A DNA stretch of 44,831 nucleotides from SAR324 cluster bacterium (GCA_029245725.1 JAQWOT010000345.1:1-44831); one strand, 5' to 3'; shown: positions 35,379 to 44,032, counted from the first letter of the stretch. Notes: generated by a model from the letters alone, not told the origin. A program made the numbers and translations.

Positions 35379-36172
35379 TTGCTTCCATCTCGACCACAGA
35401 GAATCAATTCAGACCCAGATTTATCCAAAATCTCCATGATTTTGGTTGGTGGTTTTCCATCACAAAAAACTTTTGTAGCCTCACCGATCTGTCCCCCCCT
35501 GACATGTGCAGTACGTGAGAACTTGGTTTGATCTAAAACCAAGAACGTTTTTCGACTGTTTTTATGAATCAGTTGTCTAGCTTGAACCTCTTCATCTGTG
35601 AAATCCAGTAAAGTTCCGTCTTCATCTACCCCAGCGACTCCATAAATTCCAATGTCGAAAATGTAGGAGGAGAGCAGTGTTTCCATCCCTTTACCCAGCA
35701 CATCACAGTCATTGTTTCGAATTCTGCCTCCTGCAATATGTACTTCAAAGCTTGGATTGGAGCAGGCCAGCATTGCAATGTTCAAATTATGTGTGAAGAT
35801 TCTCAGACTTTCATGCTTGAGAAGAGTTGCTGCTACAATTTCTGGGGTTGTTCCAATGCTGAAGGCTAGGGTTGTATGATGGGGTACACAATCTCGAACT
35901 TTCTCTGCAATATTCTCTTTCGCTCCTCTTGCGAGGATTTGTCTGGATCGATACGAGAGATTGCCAGAGCCACTTATTCGCTCCACTCCTCCGTGACGAC
36001 GCCTGCCCAAACCACAATCACAAATTATATTTAGGTCTCTTCTAATCGTCTGTGAGGTGACGTTATATCGATCAGCCAAACTATCTACATGAAGAAATCC
36101 TTCCTCTCGCACCAAGTCCGCAATTTGTGCCTGACGTTCGGAAAGATCCATGGGACGAAAATTAGTTATCAT
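35375..36172 (-). CDS. glpR: DeoR/GlpR-family transcriptional regulator
   Basis: 265 residues. N-terminal winged helix: LSERQAQIADLVREEGFLHV, LADRYNVTSQTIRRDLN and RRRHGGV (DeoR signature). The C-terminal DeoRC sensor domain contains FSIGTTPEIVAATLL, IFTHNLNIAML, IAGGRIRNNDCDVLG, GVAGVDEDGTLLDF and LVLDQTKFSR. Its layout and its own operator favour GlpR, whose inducer is glycerol-3-phosphate. First gene of the Ugp-like operon, overlapping the ATPase by 4 bp. Start at ATG 36172 has no clear ribosome site; ATG 36151 (MDLSERQ) is an alternative. The symbol is by resemblance. Confidence 0.82.
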   Translation of the reverse strand: MITNFRPMDLSERQAQIADLVREEGFLHVDSLADRYNVTSQTIRRDLNIICDCGLGRRRHGGVERISGSGNLSYRSRQILARGAKENIAEKVRDCVPHHTTLAFSIGTTPEIVAATLLKHESLRIFTHNLNIAMLACSNPSFEVHIAGGRIRNNDCDVLGKGMETLLSSYIFDIGIYGVAGVDEDGTLLDFTDEEVQARQLIHKNSRKTFLVLDQTKFSRTAHVRGGQIGEATKVFCDGKPPTKIMEILDKSGSELILCGRDGSK

Positions 36173-36212
36173 GATGTGGAACTTGCCAAAGAATGTTCAG
36201 ATGCGCAACTAA

Positions 36213-36230
36213 AATGTTCATTCGAACATT
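36213..36230. promoter_or_regulatory. GlpR-like operator upstream of the regulator gene
   Basis: AATGTTC and GAACATT form perfect 7-bp arms around a 4-nt spacer, 41 bp upstream of the regulator start. The half-sites ATGTTC and GAACAT match the Escherichia coli GlpR operator halves, though the spacing is 2 bp shorter. An extra direct copy of AATGTTCA is at 36192-36199. Suggests autorepression of the operon. Confidence 0.6.
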
Positions 36231-36316
36231 ATTAAAAATTATTAGTAGAAATTTCGGCTTTAATGAAATCTAAAATTAGACATCTTATAACAGTAAGTTA
36301 TATTTAATTTTTCATT

Positions 36317-36348
36317 AGAATCATAAGATTTTTTGATTCTATTTTTTT
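36317..36348 (+). terminator. terminator-like hairpin in the gap before the Nudix-like gene
   Basis: AGAATCA / TGATTCT, perfect 7-bp arms, 10-nt loop, followed on the plus strand by ATTTTTTT (T-run 36342-36348). No plus-strand gene precedes it, so it may stop antisense reads or act as part of the 3' region of the minus-strand Nudix-like gene. The rest of the 290-bp gap is AT-rich with the operator above and a possible small ORF. Confidence 0.4.
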
Positions 36349-36404
36349 CAAAAGAACAAATTTTCTGATTCAGATGAAAGTGAAATCAAAGTAGGAGGGG
36401 CCCT

Positions 36405-36524
36405 ATGACAAGAAAAAGAGTTCCTTACTCTTGCCATAGAGTTGGGTCTGGAGATGTTATAAACTCAAAGGGTTTCACATTGAGTATAGAAGCTAAAGCC
36501 GTCATTTCGGATGGGTATCCGTAA
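36405..36524 (+). CDS. possible 39-residue small ORF with a strong ribosome site
   Basis: ATG at 36405 follows AGGAGGGG with 6-nt spacing, the strongest plus-strand ribosome site in this gap. It encodes MTRKRVPYSCHRVGSGDVIN then about 19 more residues, ending at TAA 36522. The last 60 bp are antisense to the end of the Nudix-like gene, so its coding content is ambiguous. No family recognised; could be chance. Confidence 0.3.
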   Translation: MTRKRVPYSCHRVGSGDVINSKGFTLSIEAKAVISDGYP

Positions 36525-38105
36525 GCCCAGAGGTTGGGCGTGCTTAGTTAGCTGTTCGCGAAAAGATCGCTTTGGGTCCCCGAGTTCATCGGTAGGGAGT
36601 CCCTTCAGCACTTTCACCATATCCCGATACACTGTGGGTGTGATTCCACGAATGGAGAGATAACAATCAGGAAGTTCACCGATCGGAGTTTTTAGATCTG
36701 GAACGAGTAAATGCAGTTCGTATTTATCATTCTCGTGATAGGGCCGAAGCGTAAAAAAAGTTTCAGCAAAATAGAGATGGCCTTTACTTACCGACATCCG
36801 AAACCAACCTGCATCGCTCCCTTCAACAATTGGGAGACCTGAATTTCTGAATATTTCTGCTAGCTTATTAAGCTCTTCCCGTTCTGCCTCTCTCGTTTCA
36901 TCCAATTCCAACCAACCAAGCGGATGAATTTGGATCCAATCAGGAATGTCTTCAAGAGGAAAATCAGCCTGATGTAGCCTTAGCCATGCAAGCCCAATCA
37001 ACCAGGACTGCTGCCTTTCGTCCAACTCGATTTCCAGTGACTGTTCTTGTCCGCTGCGTCCATAGAGCAACAGACTTTCAGGCCCATAAGGCAAATCAAC
37101 TTGTTCTTCCACCAAATCAGCCATGACCATAGATTTGGGAACATCCTTGAGTTGTTGCCAAAACAATTTGCCCGCACTCTCTCGCCAAGCATCCACAAAA
37201 AACTTACGGTCACCCTGCTTTCCAATCAAAATTTCATCCGAGGTAGCCCAGACCAATTGGCCCTTTGGCATCTCGATTTGTCTCCTGCAAAGCTGTTGAA
37301 ATCCTGTTTGTGTTAATTGAACTGTGAAACAGTATATCTGATATCTAGTATAAGCATGATTTGCACGGGCTCCCTCCAACTTGTCATAGCTATCAAGTGT
37401 TTGGTGTAACTCAGCCTGATAATGCTGTGATAGCAGACCCAATTCTTCGTTCAGTTCTCTAGACAAAGTATGGGGAAGTGCTTGGAGGATGTGATTTACA
37501 TCCGCAGTTTGTTGCCATACTAGACGCTCTTCGATGGTTGATTCTGGGAAAGCTTTCTCCAAGTCATGTAAATTAAGACGCCCCCCGATCAGTACATGGT
37601 TTGGATTAGCTTTTCGCTCACGATCCTCCCGATGATTAAACAAGAGGCTGTTTTCAATTTTGATCAATGCCCAGGCTACCTGCACCTCACGTATCGGGGC
37701 TGGCTGATGTTCTTTATGGAAGTGAATTCTGCGATTTTCAACCTCGATCAGTAAATTTCGTTGTTGTTCTAGGTAACTTTCATTATGCCACCAGCCACTT
37801 TCAAAAAATTGGGGCCTTGGCGTTGCCAAACTATCCAAGAGGGAACGAGCCATCAGACTGGCTGGGTAACTAGTAAATTGCCACAAACCTTCTCGGAGCT
37901 TCGTTGAATCCAAGAGGCCCATCGCTTCCCAATTCTGTTGTAGCATCATGACCACTCCCTCCACAAAACCGTGTGTAATAGGCAAGTCGTCAGCAATCTC
38001 ATCAATTAGTTCTTTGCATGAAACTGAAGTCAGGAATGGACCTTCCTCAGCTATTCTTGGTAATCTATTCGGTAAAAATTCCAAAATCTTATTTAATTCA
38101 GCCAT
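36465..38105 (-). CDS. large protein with divergent Nudix-like motif, unknown function
   Basis: 546 residues; no signal or membrane span. The central region reads ALIKIENSLLFNHRE, then VLIGGRLNLHDLEKAF, and about 30 residues later TLSRELNEELGL (216-224), which fits the REUxEExGU core of the Nudix box; the Gly pair at 174-175 would be the start of the box, so about 27 extra residues are inserted compared with the standard 23-residue motif. Flanks are an N-terminal helical domain (1-about 140) and a C-terminal region of about 320 residues rich in Trp, Glu and Leu. Nudix enzymes split nucleoside diphosphates linked to X, such as ADP-ribose or NAD. It diverges from a macro-domain gene 338 bp away. 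Not a recognised named family. Confidence 0.6.
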   Translation of the reverse strand: MAELNKILEFLPNRLPRIAEEGPFLTSVSCKELIDEIADDLPITHGFVEGVVMMLQQNWEAMGLLDSTKLREGLWQFTSYPASLMARSLLDSLATPRPQFFESGWWHNESYLEQQRNLLIEVENRRIHFHKEHQPAPIREVQVAWALIKIENSLLFNHREDRERKANPNHVLIGGRLNLHDLEKAFPESTIEERLVWQQTADVNHILQALPHTLSRELNEELGLLSQHYQAELHQTLDSYDKLEGARANHAYTRYQIYCFTVQLTQTGFQQLCRRQIEMPKGQLVWATSDEILIGKQGDRKFFVDAWRESAGKLFWQQLKDVPKSMVMADLVEEQVDLPYGPESLLLYGRSGQEQSLEIELDERQQSWLIGLAWLRLHQADFPLEDIPDWIQIHPLGWLELDETREAEREELNKLAEIFRNSGLPIVEGSDAGWFRMSVSKGHLYFAETFFTLRPYHENDKYELHLLVPDLKTPIGELPDCYLSIRGITPTVYRDMVKVLKGLPTDELGDPKRSFREQLTKHAQPLGLRIPIRNDGFSFYTQCETL

Positions 38106-38284
38106 TGCATTTACTTTAAAATGATAATTTTAATAGCGTCATCAATAACTTCACGCAAATTAATCACTGAGGAAGTACGTGTTGGTTGCGATTTCAATAT
38201 CTTCTTTTTTAGGGAATGTATAAGTTCATCTGCAACGGATCTCTGCCATAAGAAACTTCAGTAGATGATGCTTTTGATAAATTC

Positions 38285-38313
38285 TTGACACAAGTTGAGT
38301 GCAAATGTAGTTT
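38285..38313 (+). promoter_or_regulatory. possible promoter of the macro-domain gene
   Basis: TTGACA (38285-38290, perfect -35) is followed after exactly 17 nt by TAGTTT (38308-38313, a poor -10). The gap between the two divergent genes (38106-38443) holds this, the palindrome at 38307 and nothing else obvious. Confidence 0.4.
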
Positions 38314-38324
38314 CACCAAACTAC
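38307..38324. promoter_or_regulatory. palindrome overlapping the macro-gene promoter
   Basis: GTAGTTT / AAACTAC, perfect 7-bp arms with 4-nt spacer, covering the predicted -10. A further ACTAAC-type half-copy follows near 38336. Shape and place suit a repressor operator shared by the divergent pair. Confidence 0.45.
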
Positions 38325-38443
38325 GATAGCCTATTTACTAACTACGACATCTTCATTTCTTGAAAATAATTGATTTATTCTGAGGGGAAAACATTCCGAT
38401 GCAGCAATTTGAATAAAACCATCATCGTCCTAATAAGGTTTTG

Positions 38444-40138
38444 ATGCGTTTACAAGCAATTCTTGGAGATATCACTGAACTCAGTGTCGATGCTATCGTC
38501 AATTCATGCAATAACCAAATGCATCTTGGCTATTCTGAAATTTCAAAGTGCATCCAAGAAATTACCGAAGGAAGGATTCAGCAAGCATTATTACATGATC
38601 CCAACATTGAACTTCCTGTGCCTCTTGGGACTGTCTGTGTAACAAAAGGAGATTTGTTACCCTGCCGATGGATCTTTCATTTGGCAACACATCGTTCTTG
38701 GGAAGAAATGAGTCGGGATGCTCATCTAGAGGAGGGAGATCAAGAATTTTGGGAAATCGTACAAGAACTCGTCCTAGATGCAATTCGAGTCGGTCTGAAC
38801 AACCTCATTGCTACATCTGAAGAAATTCAGGCAAAGTCTCTAGCACTTCCTCTAATCGGCTCTGGATCATTAGGATTTCCCATTAGTTTGATGGCAGATG
38901 TTATTTTAGGGACCCTCCATCAAATTCTTGAGGAAACTCCTACAAATCACTTAAAGAAAATCCAAGTGGTCACATTGGATGAAAAAGTGTTTCAAGCCCT
39001 TCAAGAGAGAATAGATGGCCTTGACTGGAACTTTGCTGAAAAAAATTCTTTTGCTACAGAAGAGGACTGGGAGGAATTCTTAGCAGAAACTGGCAGTGAA
39101 TCGCCAATCTCCAATGAACCAACTTTAGAGAGTGAGCCTGAAAAAAGAATACTTGAAAAAGGTCTAGAAGATTTACGAAATCAGCTTCAAACCTCTCACC
39201 AACGAGAAAAACGCTTACTACGACAAATAGAGCAGTTGGTTCGTGAAAATAAGGAACTGAAAGCAAAAGCTCATAGAGCTATTACGGGACAATCACAACC
39301 AATTGATCTTTGGGCTAGAATAGATCTACCCTCTCCTTTAGCGTATGCACAAAATTTGAGAATGGCAGAAACAGACCCGAATCGCTGCCACATCAACATG
39401 TTGAATGCTATTGGGATCGTTTCAAAATATTTTTCAGCGCTGATCTGTGCAGAGTATCTTCACGCTGGCTGCTTTTCAAAGGAATTAAATTCAGAATTAC
39501 GTCATCGCTTTCGCCAAGGCCCGATGACAGATGGTAGTTGGGTTTGGGTCGGGAAACGAATCGCCAGAGCTTTTTACGATGCAGATTTGTATGGACAGCT
39601 GGTTCGGGAGGTTCCAAGAGCTTGGATTACAGAACGTGGAGAATGGGGTGGCTTTTCTGAAGCATTGCAACAATTGGTCAGCTATCGTAATCGCATCCAC
39701 GATCCCGTTAATGCAGATTCAGGTCACGCTAGTGCCTGGTTAGAATTAGTTCTGCCGGTTTGGGTACAAATGTGTAAGTACAGCGAACCAATGACGTCAT
39801 ATGAGTTGCTCTTCATTGATCAGATCAGCGATTTCTCAGACGATCTTGGGGAGGAAGTGAGTTATTCAATCAAGCGATTACGGGGAGGATTTTTTGTACC
39901 TCCAAGTGAAACGCTCAAGCTTAGACAGCATCTTAAAAGTGGCCGTCTTTATCTACAGAGTGCGAACAGCCCGGATCTATTATCACTCCATCCATTCTTA
40001 ACCTATGAGTATAGTCGAGTAACGAATAATCGTGAAACCTTCTGCTTAGATCAAATCCAGCATTCCACTTTGCACTACAAGGCTTTTCGCTACGCACACC
40101 GAAGTAGCCTTAATGACGATAAGCAGTTTCCACTGTAA
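38444..40138 (+). CDS. macro domain, coiled coil and HEPN-like helical domain protein
   Basis: 564 residues from ATG 38444 (AAGG upstream; a TTG at 38441 is possible). Residues 1-about 190: macro domain, with LGDITELSVDAIVNSCNN at the start and LPLIGSGSLGFP (136-146), the two ADP-ribose-contact loops; the usual GGG loop is replaced by HLGYSE, so binding or hydrolysis may be altered. About 225-280: charged coiled coil. About 290-440: helical domain with PSPLAYAQNLRMAETDPNRC, AEYL and YRNRIHD (414-420); RNxxxH-like motifs of this sort mark HEPN-type domains, often RNases in defence and toxin systems. The last 120 residues are unassigned. Divergent from the Nudix-like gene, so ADP-ribose or NAD chemistry is a natural but unproven link. 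Confidence 0.7.
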   Translation: MRLQAILGDITELSVDAIVNSCNNQMHLGYSEISKCIQEITEGRIQQALLHDPNIELPVPLGTVCVTKGDLLPCRWIFHLATHRSWEEMSRDAHLEEGDQEFWEIVQELVLDAIRVGLNNLIATSEEIQAKSLALPLIGSGSLGFPISLMADVILGTLHQILEETPTNHLKKIQVVTLDEKVFQALQERIDGLDWNFAEKNSFATEEDWEEFLAETGSESPISNEPTLESEPEKRILEKGLEDLRNQLQTSHQREKRLLRQIEQLVRENKELKAKAHRAITGQSQPIDLWARIDLPSPLAYAQNLRMAETDPNRCHINMLNAIGIVSKYFSALICAEYLHAGCFSKELNSELRHRFRQGPMTDGSWVWVGKRIARAFYDADLYGQLVREVPRAWITERGEWGGFSEALQQLVSYRNRIHDPVNADSGHASAWLELVLPVWVQMCKYSEPMTSYELLFIDQISDFSDDLGEEVSYSIKRLRGGFFVPPSETLKLRQHLKSGRLYLQSANSPDLLSLHPFLTYEYSRVTNNRETFCLDQIQHSTLHYKAFRYAHRSSLNDDKQFPL

Positions 40139-40147
40139 ATTGAGTCA

Positions 40148-40177
40148 GGGGCTGATTGAACATCAACCCCAATTTTT
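40148..40177 (+). terminator. intrinsic terminator of the macro-domain gene
   Basis: GGGG-c-TGAT / ATCA-a-CCCC hairpin (40148-40170) with one mismatch and 5-nt loop, followed by AATTTTT. It is 9 bp after the macro gene stop and just short of the convergent sigma-factor stop at 40194. Confidence 0.75.
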
Positions 40178-40193
40178 AGAGTAAAAGAGAAAT

Positions 40194-41849
40194 TCAACAT
40201 CCCTCCACGTAGTAGCCTCTCAGAAAATTGCTTCGGCAAGGATGTCGTAATTTAACAAGCGCTTGAAAAAGTAGCTGTCGGATCCGCTCCCGAGTAATTT
40301 TAAATTCCTTGCCAATTTCATCGAGTGTGTACTCCCGCTTGTGACCAATTCCAAATCGCATTTTGACAATTTTCTCCTGACGTGGCGGTAGCTGTGTCAG
40401 CATCTCCTCAATAACCTCTGAGAGGTCAGTTTTCATCATAGTTTGAAGAGGATCCACCACATTTTGATCTGGCACCACATTCTGCAGGGTGCTTCCCTCC
40501 TCACTTCCATATGGCTTGTCGATGGAAAGAGGATCATTCATGTTGTGCAACAATTCATGGACAAGTTCTTCTGGCATCCTGCTGCGCTCGACTACCTCAA
40601 CCAGTGTCGGCTGACGTCCCAATTCCATCCCCAATTGCTGAGAGGTCTTCAGTACGCGTTTCCCTTTATCAATCATGTGAACTGGGATCCGAATGGTTCT
40701 CGAATGATCTGCAATTGCTCTGGACATCGACTGGCGAATCCACCAGTTTGCGTAAGTGGATAATTTGCAACCTCGCTCGTAGTCGAACTTTTCGATAGCC
40801 CTCATCAGCCCCAAATTGCCTTCCTGAATTAGATCCTCGATCCCCAGTCCACAATGGAAGTACTTGCGGGCAATGCTAACGACAAGTCGAAGATTGGCTT
40901 CCATTAGACGGTTTTTCGCTGTCTTCATGACTTCTAGTGATTTCTGTAATTTCATCACTTGGGATAAAAATTCCTTTTCATCCTGACCAGTCTGTTCAAC
41001 CAAATCTTTTTTCCACTTCATGACTGATTCCAGCAATTGATATTCCTGCAAGACGTCCTTAAATGACTGTCCTTCCAGATCCTTAATTTCCAATTGTAGG
41101 GCAGCCTCTATTGGGACATTTCCAGGTTTTTTTGCTTCCTCCCAACTTTGCATCGACTTGAAAAGCTTTTTGGATTCTACACTCTGGGATTGTTGAAGCT
41201 CGGCAATTTGCTCGCTTGCACATTCAATTTCTCGAACTCGTTGAACAAGAAATTCTGTGAATTTTTCAATCTGGCTTTGATTGAAAGAAATCCACTGAAT
41301 CTGCGAATGGATTCTATTGGACAATTTATCTATCTCTTCCTTTTCCAATCGGTTTAGTTTTGAAGCTTGACCAGAATTTTTGATCATTTGCCTTGAAATG
41401 AAATCATCAGAAACCAGACGAAGTTGCTGAACTAAGGTCTCAACTCGGCTCTCTTCATCCGTCTCAAAATCATCATCATCATTAACAACAGTGATGTGAC
41501 GAATGGTGATCTCTCCATTCTCCAGTCGTTGTGCCAAGTTTTGGATTTCATCAAAAACCAGTTTTGATCCGAAAAGGATCTCTTCAATCTTTTGACGATG
41601 TGATTCAATTTTTTTGGCTAGTGCTGACTCTTGTTTGCGATCAAGCAGTTCGACCCTGCTGACATCTTTTACATAAAGTTGAAAAGAATCCTGAATCGAA
41701 GATTTCTCTTTATCCACAGCAGATGAACGCGCTGATTTAGCCACAAAATTTCCTTCATCTTCACTTGAATCAGAAGCTTCTAAAACTCCAGCAAATGCGA
41801 GATGATGATTGGTTGTATTGTCTGCGTTTACAAAATTTAGAGCTTCCAT
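40194..41849 (-). CDS. RpoD-like sigma-70 factor (paralogue type)
   Basis: 551 residues. Region 1.2 about 52-80 ([18 protein letters not shown]), a long variable region about 81-305 rich in Glu/Gln, region 2 about 311-385 ([57 protein letters not shown]), region 3 to about 465, region 4 about 475-541 ([34 protein letters not shown]). There is no region 1.1. Loop GLGIEDL differs from the usual RpoD GLQFLDL, and the tail HPCRSN replaces HPSR, so a second RpoD-like factor rather than the housekeeping one is likely. AAGGAGG lies 6 nt before the ATG, a strong ribosome site. Directs RNA polymerase to a promoter set. Confidence 0.88.
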   Translation of the reverse strand: MEALNFVNADNTTNHHLAFAGVLEASDSSEDEGNFVAKSARSSAVDKEKSSIQDSFQLYVKDVSRVELLDRKQESALAKKIESHRQKIEEILFGSKLVFDEIQNLAQRLENGEITIRHITVVNDDDDFETDEESRVETLVQQLRLVSDDFISRQMIKNSGQASKLNRLEKEEIDKLSNRIHSQIQWISFNQSQIEKFTEFLVQRVREIECASEQIAELQQSQSVESKKLFKSMQSWEEAKKPGNVPIEAALQLEIKDLEGQSFKDVLQEYQLLESVMKWKKDLVEQTGQDEKEFLSQVMKLQKSLEVMKTAKNRLMEANLRLVVSIARKYFHCGLGIEDLIQEGNLGLMRAIEKFDYERGCKLSTYANWWIRQSMSRAIADHSRTIRIPVHMIDKGKRVLKTSQQLGMELGRQPTLVEVVERSRMPEELVHELLHNMNDPLSIDKPYGSEEGSTLQNVVPDQNVVDPLQTMMKTDLSEVIEEMLTQLPPRQEKIVKMRFGIGHKREYTLDEIGKEFKITRERIRQLLFQALVKLRHPCRSNFLRGYYVEGC

Positions 41850-42445
41850 AATTGCCTCCTTATTGATTTAGATATGCCATTGGTTTCCGTAGCAAACTTT
41901 CAGATTTCCTGACTAACTCATGAGAATGATAGGAACTGCGACTTTAATTCTCAAAAATATAATTAATCTGAAAAATTCAAAGAAACCTTTCGTTGATCTG
42001 TAGCTGCCTACTCCACAAGCAGTTACGATATCAATAGGATAAATAAGTTAGAGAATATGTGTGAGGAGATCGGGGGGAGAAAAAAATAGTGAAAAAAATC
42101 AATTAATTTACTTTCTTGTCACAATATTTTCAGAGATCTACTGCAGATTTTCGTGCACAAGAACCCGAATAAATCGATGAAAACATTATTTACTGAAATT
42201 TGATCATTAATTTCAGTGGTTTTGAGAACTGATCATTTTTATATATGGACGACCACTTAGTTCAATTGCAGGAGTTTGACTGGCTCTTCAGAGTCAGAAA
42301 TGTCAGAGAAATCCTCTCATTCACCCCCGAAAAACCCTCAATTGGAATGATAATTTAATCAGCTTCTTTATCTTTAAAAAATAAAAGCCTGTAAAAAATA
42401 AATAATAGTTTCAAATATTTACTTGTAAATTATAGAAAAAGAAAA
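41850..42445. other. 596-bp gene-poor AT-rich gap between the sigma factor and the sulfatase
   Basis: Holds the presumed promoters of the minus-strand sigma factor and plus-strand sulfatase, a 9-bp perfect inverted repeat at 42193, and a 37-codon chance-level ORF at 42245-42358. The last 90 bp are almost pure A/T. No tRNA or other RNA fold was recognised. Confidence 0.5.
42193..42218. repeat. 9-bp perfect inverted repeat
   Basis: ACTGAAATT (42193-42201) and AATTTCAGT (42210-42218) with an 8-nt loop TGATCATT. It is centred in the long gap. Not followed by a T-tract; could be an operator or an RNA hairpin. Confidence 0.45.
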
Positions 42446-44032
42446 ATGACTCTTCCTAGGAATGTACTTTTCATCATGGCAGACCAACTTCGCTGGGATT
42501 GCTTGTCCCGCTATGGAGATTCCCTAGTTTCAACTCCAAACATTGACCTACTCGCCAAGGAGGGGGTCACTTTTGACAGGGCCTATTGCCAATCTCCCAT
42601 ATGTGGACCTTCCCGCATGTCTTTTTACACAGGTCGTTATTCACAGTCACACGGTGCTACTTGGAATGGAATTCCTCTAAAAGTAGGAGAACTCACTCTA
42701 GGTGATTTTATGAGAGAGCAAGGCTTGGCGACCTGGCTTGTCGGCAAAACTCATTTCTATCCTGATCTCTCTGGTATAAAACGAATGGGCATTGGGCTAG
42801 ACTCCCCCACTGGCCAATTACTCCAACAATGTGGTTTCCAGATTCTTGATCGGATGGAAGGACTTTATCCAGAAGGACCCAAAGGAAGATGCAATCCTCT
42901 CAAATCAACCTATGAAAAATATTTGAATAACCTCGGCTACTCTGGCCAGAACCCTTGGAATGATTGGGCAAACTCAGCGGAGGGAGAGAATGGGGCGGTA
43001 TTGGAAGGTTGGTACATGCAGCACGCTCATCGACCTGCGAGGGTTGCAGAAGAGCATTCAGAAACAGCTTACACAACAAATCGTGCACTTGAATTTCTAA
43101 AACTGCATGGCCAATCTCCATGGTGTCTTCATTTATCCTACATCAAACCCCATTGGCCTTATATTGCTCCATCTCCCTACCATCGATTATTTCGAGATCT
43201 TGAACTCCCATCAGCGATTAGATCGCAAAATGAGTTGAAGAATCCCCATCCAATCTATGAAGCACTAACTAAAATACGAGTAAGTAGAGCATTCTCTAAG
43301 AGAGAAGTCCGTGATCGTGTCTTGCCAACATATCTTGGCCTCGTCAAACAGTTAGATGACCACCTCGGCAGACTATTTCAGTTCATGAAAGACCAAGGGT
43401 CATTCGATCAAACGTTAATTATTTTCACTTCAGATCACGGGGATTATCTAGGGGATCATTGGTTGGGGGAGAAAGATTGGTTTCACGAACCGTCCGTAAA
43501 GATTCCTTTGATTATTCGAGATCCTTCTCAATCGGCTAATTCCTCACGTGGGTCAAGATCCACAGAGTTAGTGGAATCAATTGACCTGATTCCAACATTC
43601 ATCGAAGCCTTGGGAGGAGCTTTCCCAGATCATATTCTTGAGGGAAAATCTCTCAAACCTTTGCTGCACAGTGAATCTACTAAGTCCATTCGAGAATGCG
43701 CAATCAGCGAATACGATTACTCAGTTGCTCCAATATCTTCACTACTAAACGCAGATCCAAAAAAAGCTCGGATCTACATGGTGGCCACTCACCGTTGGAA
43801 ATACATTCATACTGTCGGATATCGTCCAGTTCTGTTCGATTTGCAGGAGGATCCTATGGAGCTGAATGATCTTGGAGATGACGCTGGCTACTCCAAAATT
43901 AAACGTGAACTTAATGACCAACTCCTGGAGTGGAGTCTCCGTCATTCACAAAGAATCACGATGTCTAATTCAGGGTTGGTTTCTCGGCGGGGCCGTTCAG
44001 AGGGTTTGGGAATTAGGATAGGTTATTGGTAA
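42446..44032 (+). CDS. sulfatase / phosphonate monoester hydrolase-type enzyme
   Basis: 528 residues, alkaline-phosphatase-superfamily sulfatase. Begins with metal-binding MADQLRWDCL (Asp13), then Cys53 in CGPSR, which is the CxPSR signature converted to formylglycine by a maturase, followed by MSFYTGRYSQSHG. The other metal site is IFTSDHGDYLGDHWLGEKDW, and PLIIRDPSQ follows. No signal peptide, so cytosolic, as for choline-sulfatases and phosphonate monoester hydrolases; both are candidates and the substrate is not decided. No maturase gene adjacent. The ribosome site upstream is a weak AGAAAAAGAAAA tract. Confidence 0.85.
   Translation: MTLPRNVLFIMADQLRWDCLSRYGDSLVSTPNIDLLAKEGVTFDRAYCQSPICGPSRMSFYTGRYSQSHGATWNGIPLKVGELTLGDFMREQGLATWLVGKTHFYPDLSGIKRMGIGLDSPTGQLLQQCGFQILDRMEGLYPEGPKGRCNPLKSTYEKYLNNLGYSGQNPWNDWANSAEGENGAVLEGWYMQHAHRPARVAEEHSETAYTTNRALEFLKLHGQSPWCLHLSYIKPHWPYIAPSPYHRLFRDLELPSAIRSQNELKNPHPIYEALTKIRVSRAFSKREVRDRVLPTYLGLVKQLDDHLGRLFQFMKDQGSFDQTLIIFTSDHGDYLGDHWLGEKDWFHEPSVKIPLIIRDPSQSANSSRGSRSTELVESIDLIPTFIEALGGAFPDHILEGKSLKPLLHSESTKSIRECAISEYDYSVAPISSLLNADPKKARIYMVATHRWKYIHTVGYRPVLFDLQEDPMELNDLGDDAGYSKIKRELNDQLLEWSLRHSQRITMSNSGLVSRRGRSEGLGIRIGYW

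Noticed and set aside
38441-40138. DarTG-type toxin-antitoxin (macro-domain DarG antitoxin)
   Set aside because: No DarT-like ADP-ribosyltransferase is adjacent, and the partner has a Nudix-like rather than an ADP-ribosyltransferase motif.
42245-42358. 37-codon plus-strand ORF beginning MDDHLVQLQEFDW
   Set aside because: No ribosome site, no recognised motif, and its length is expected by chance in a 596-bp gap.
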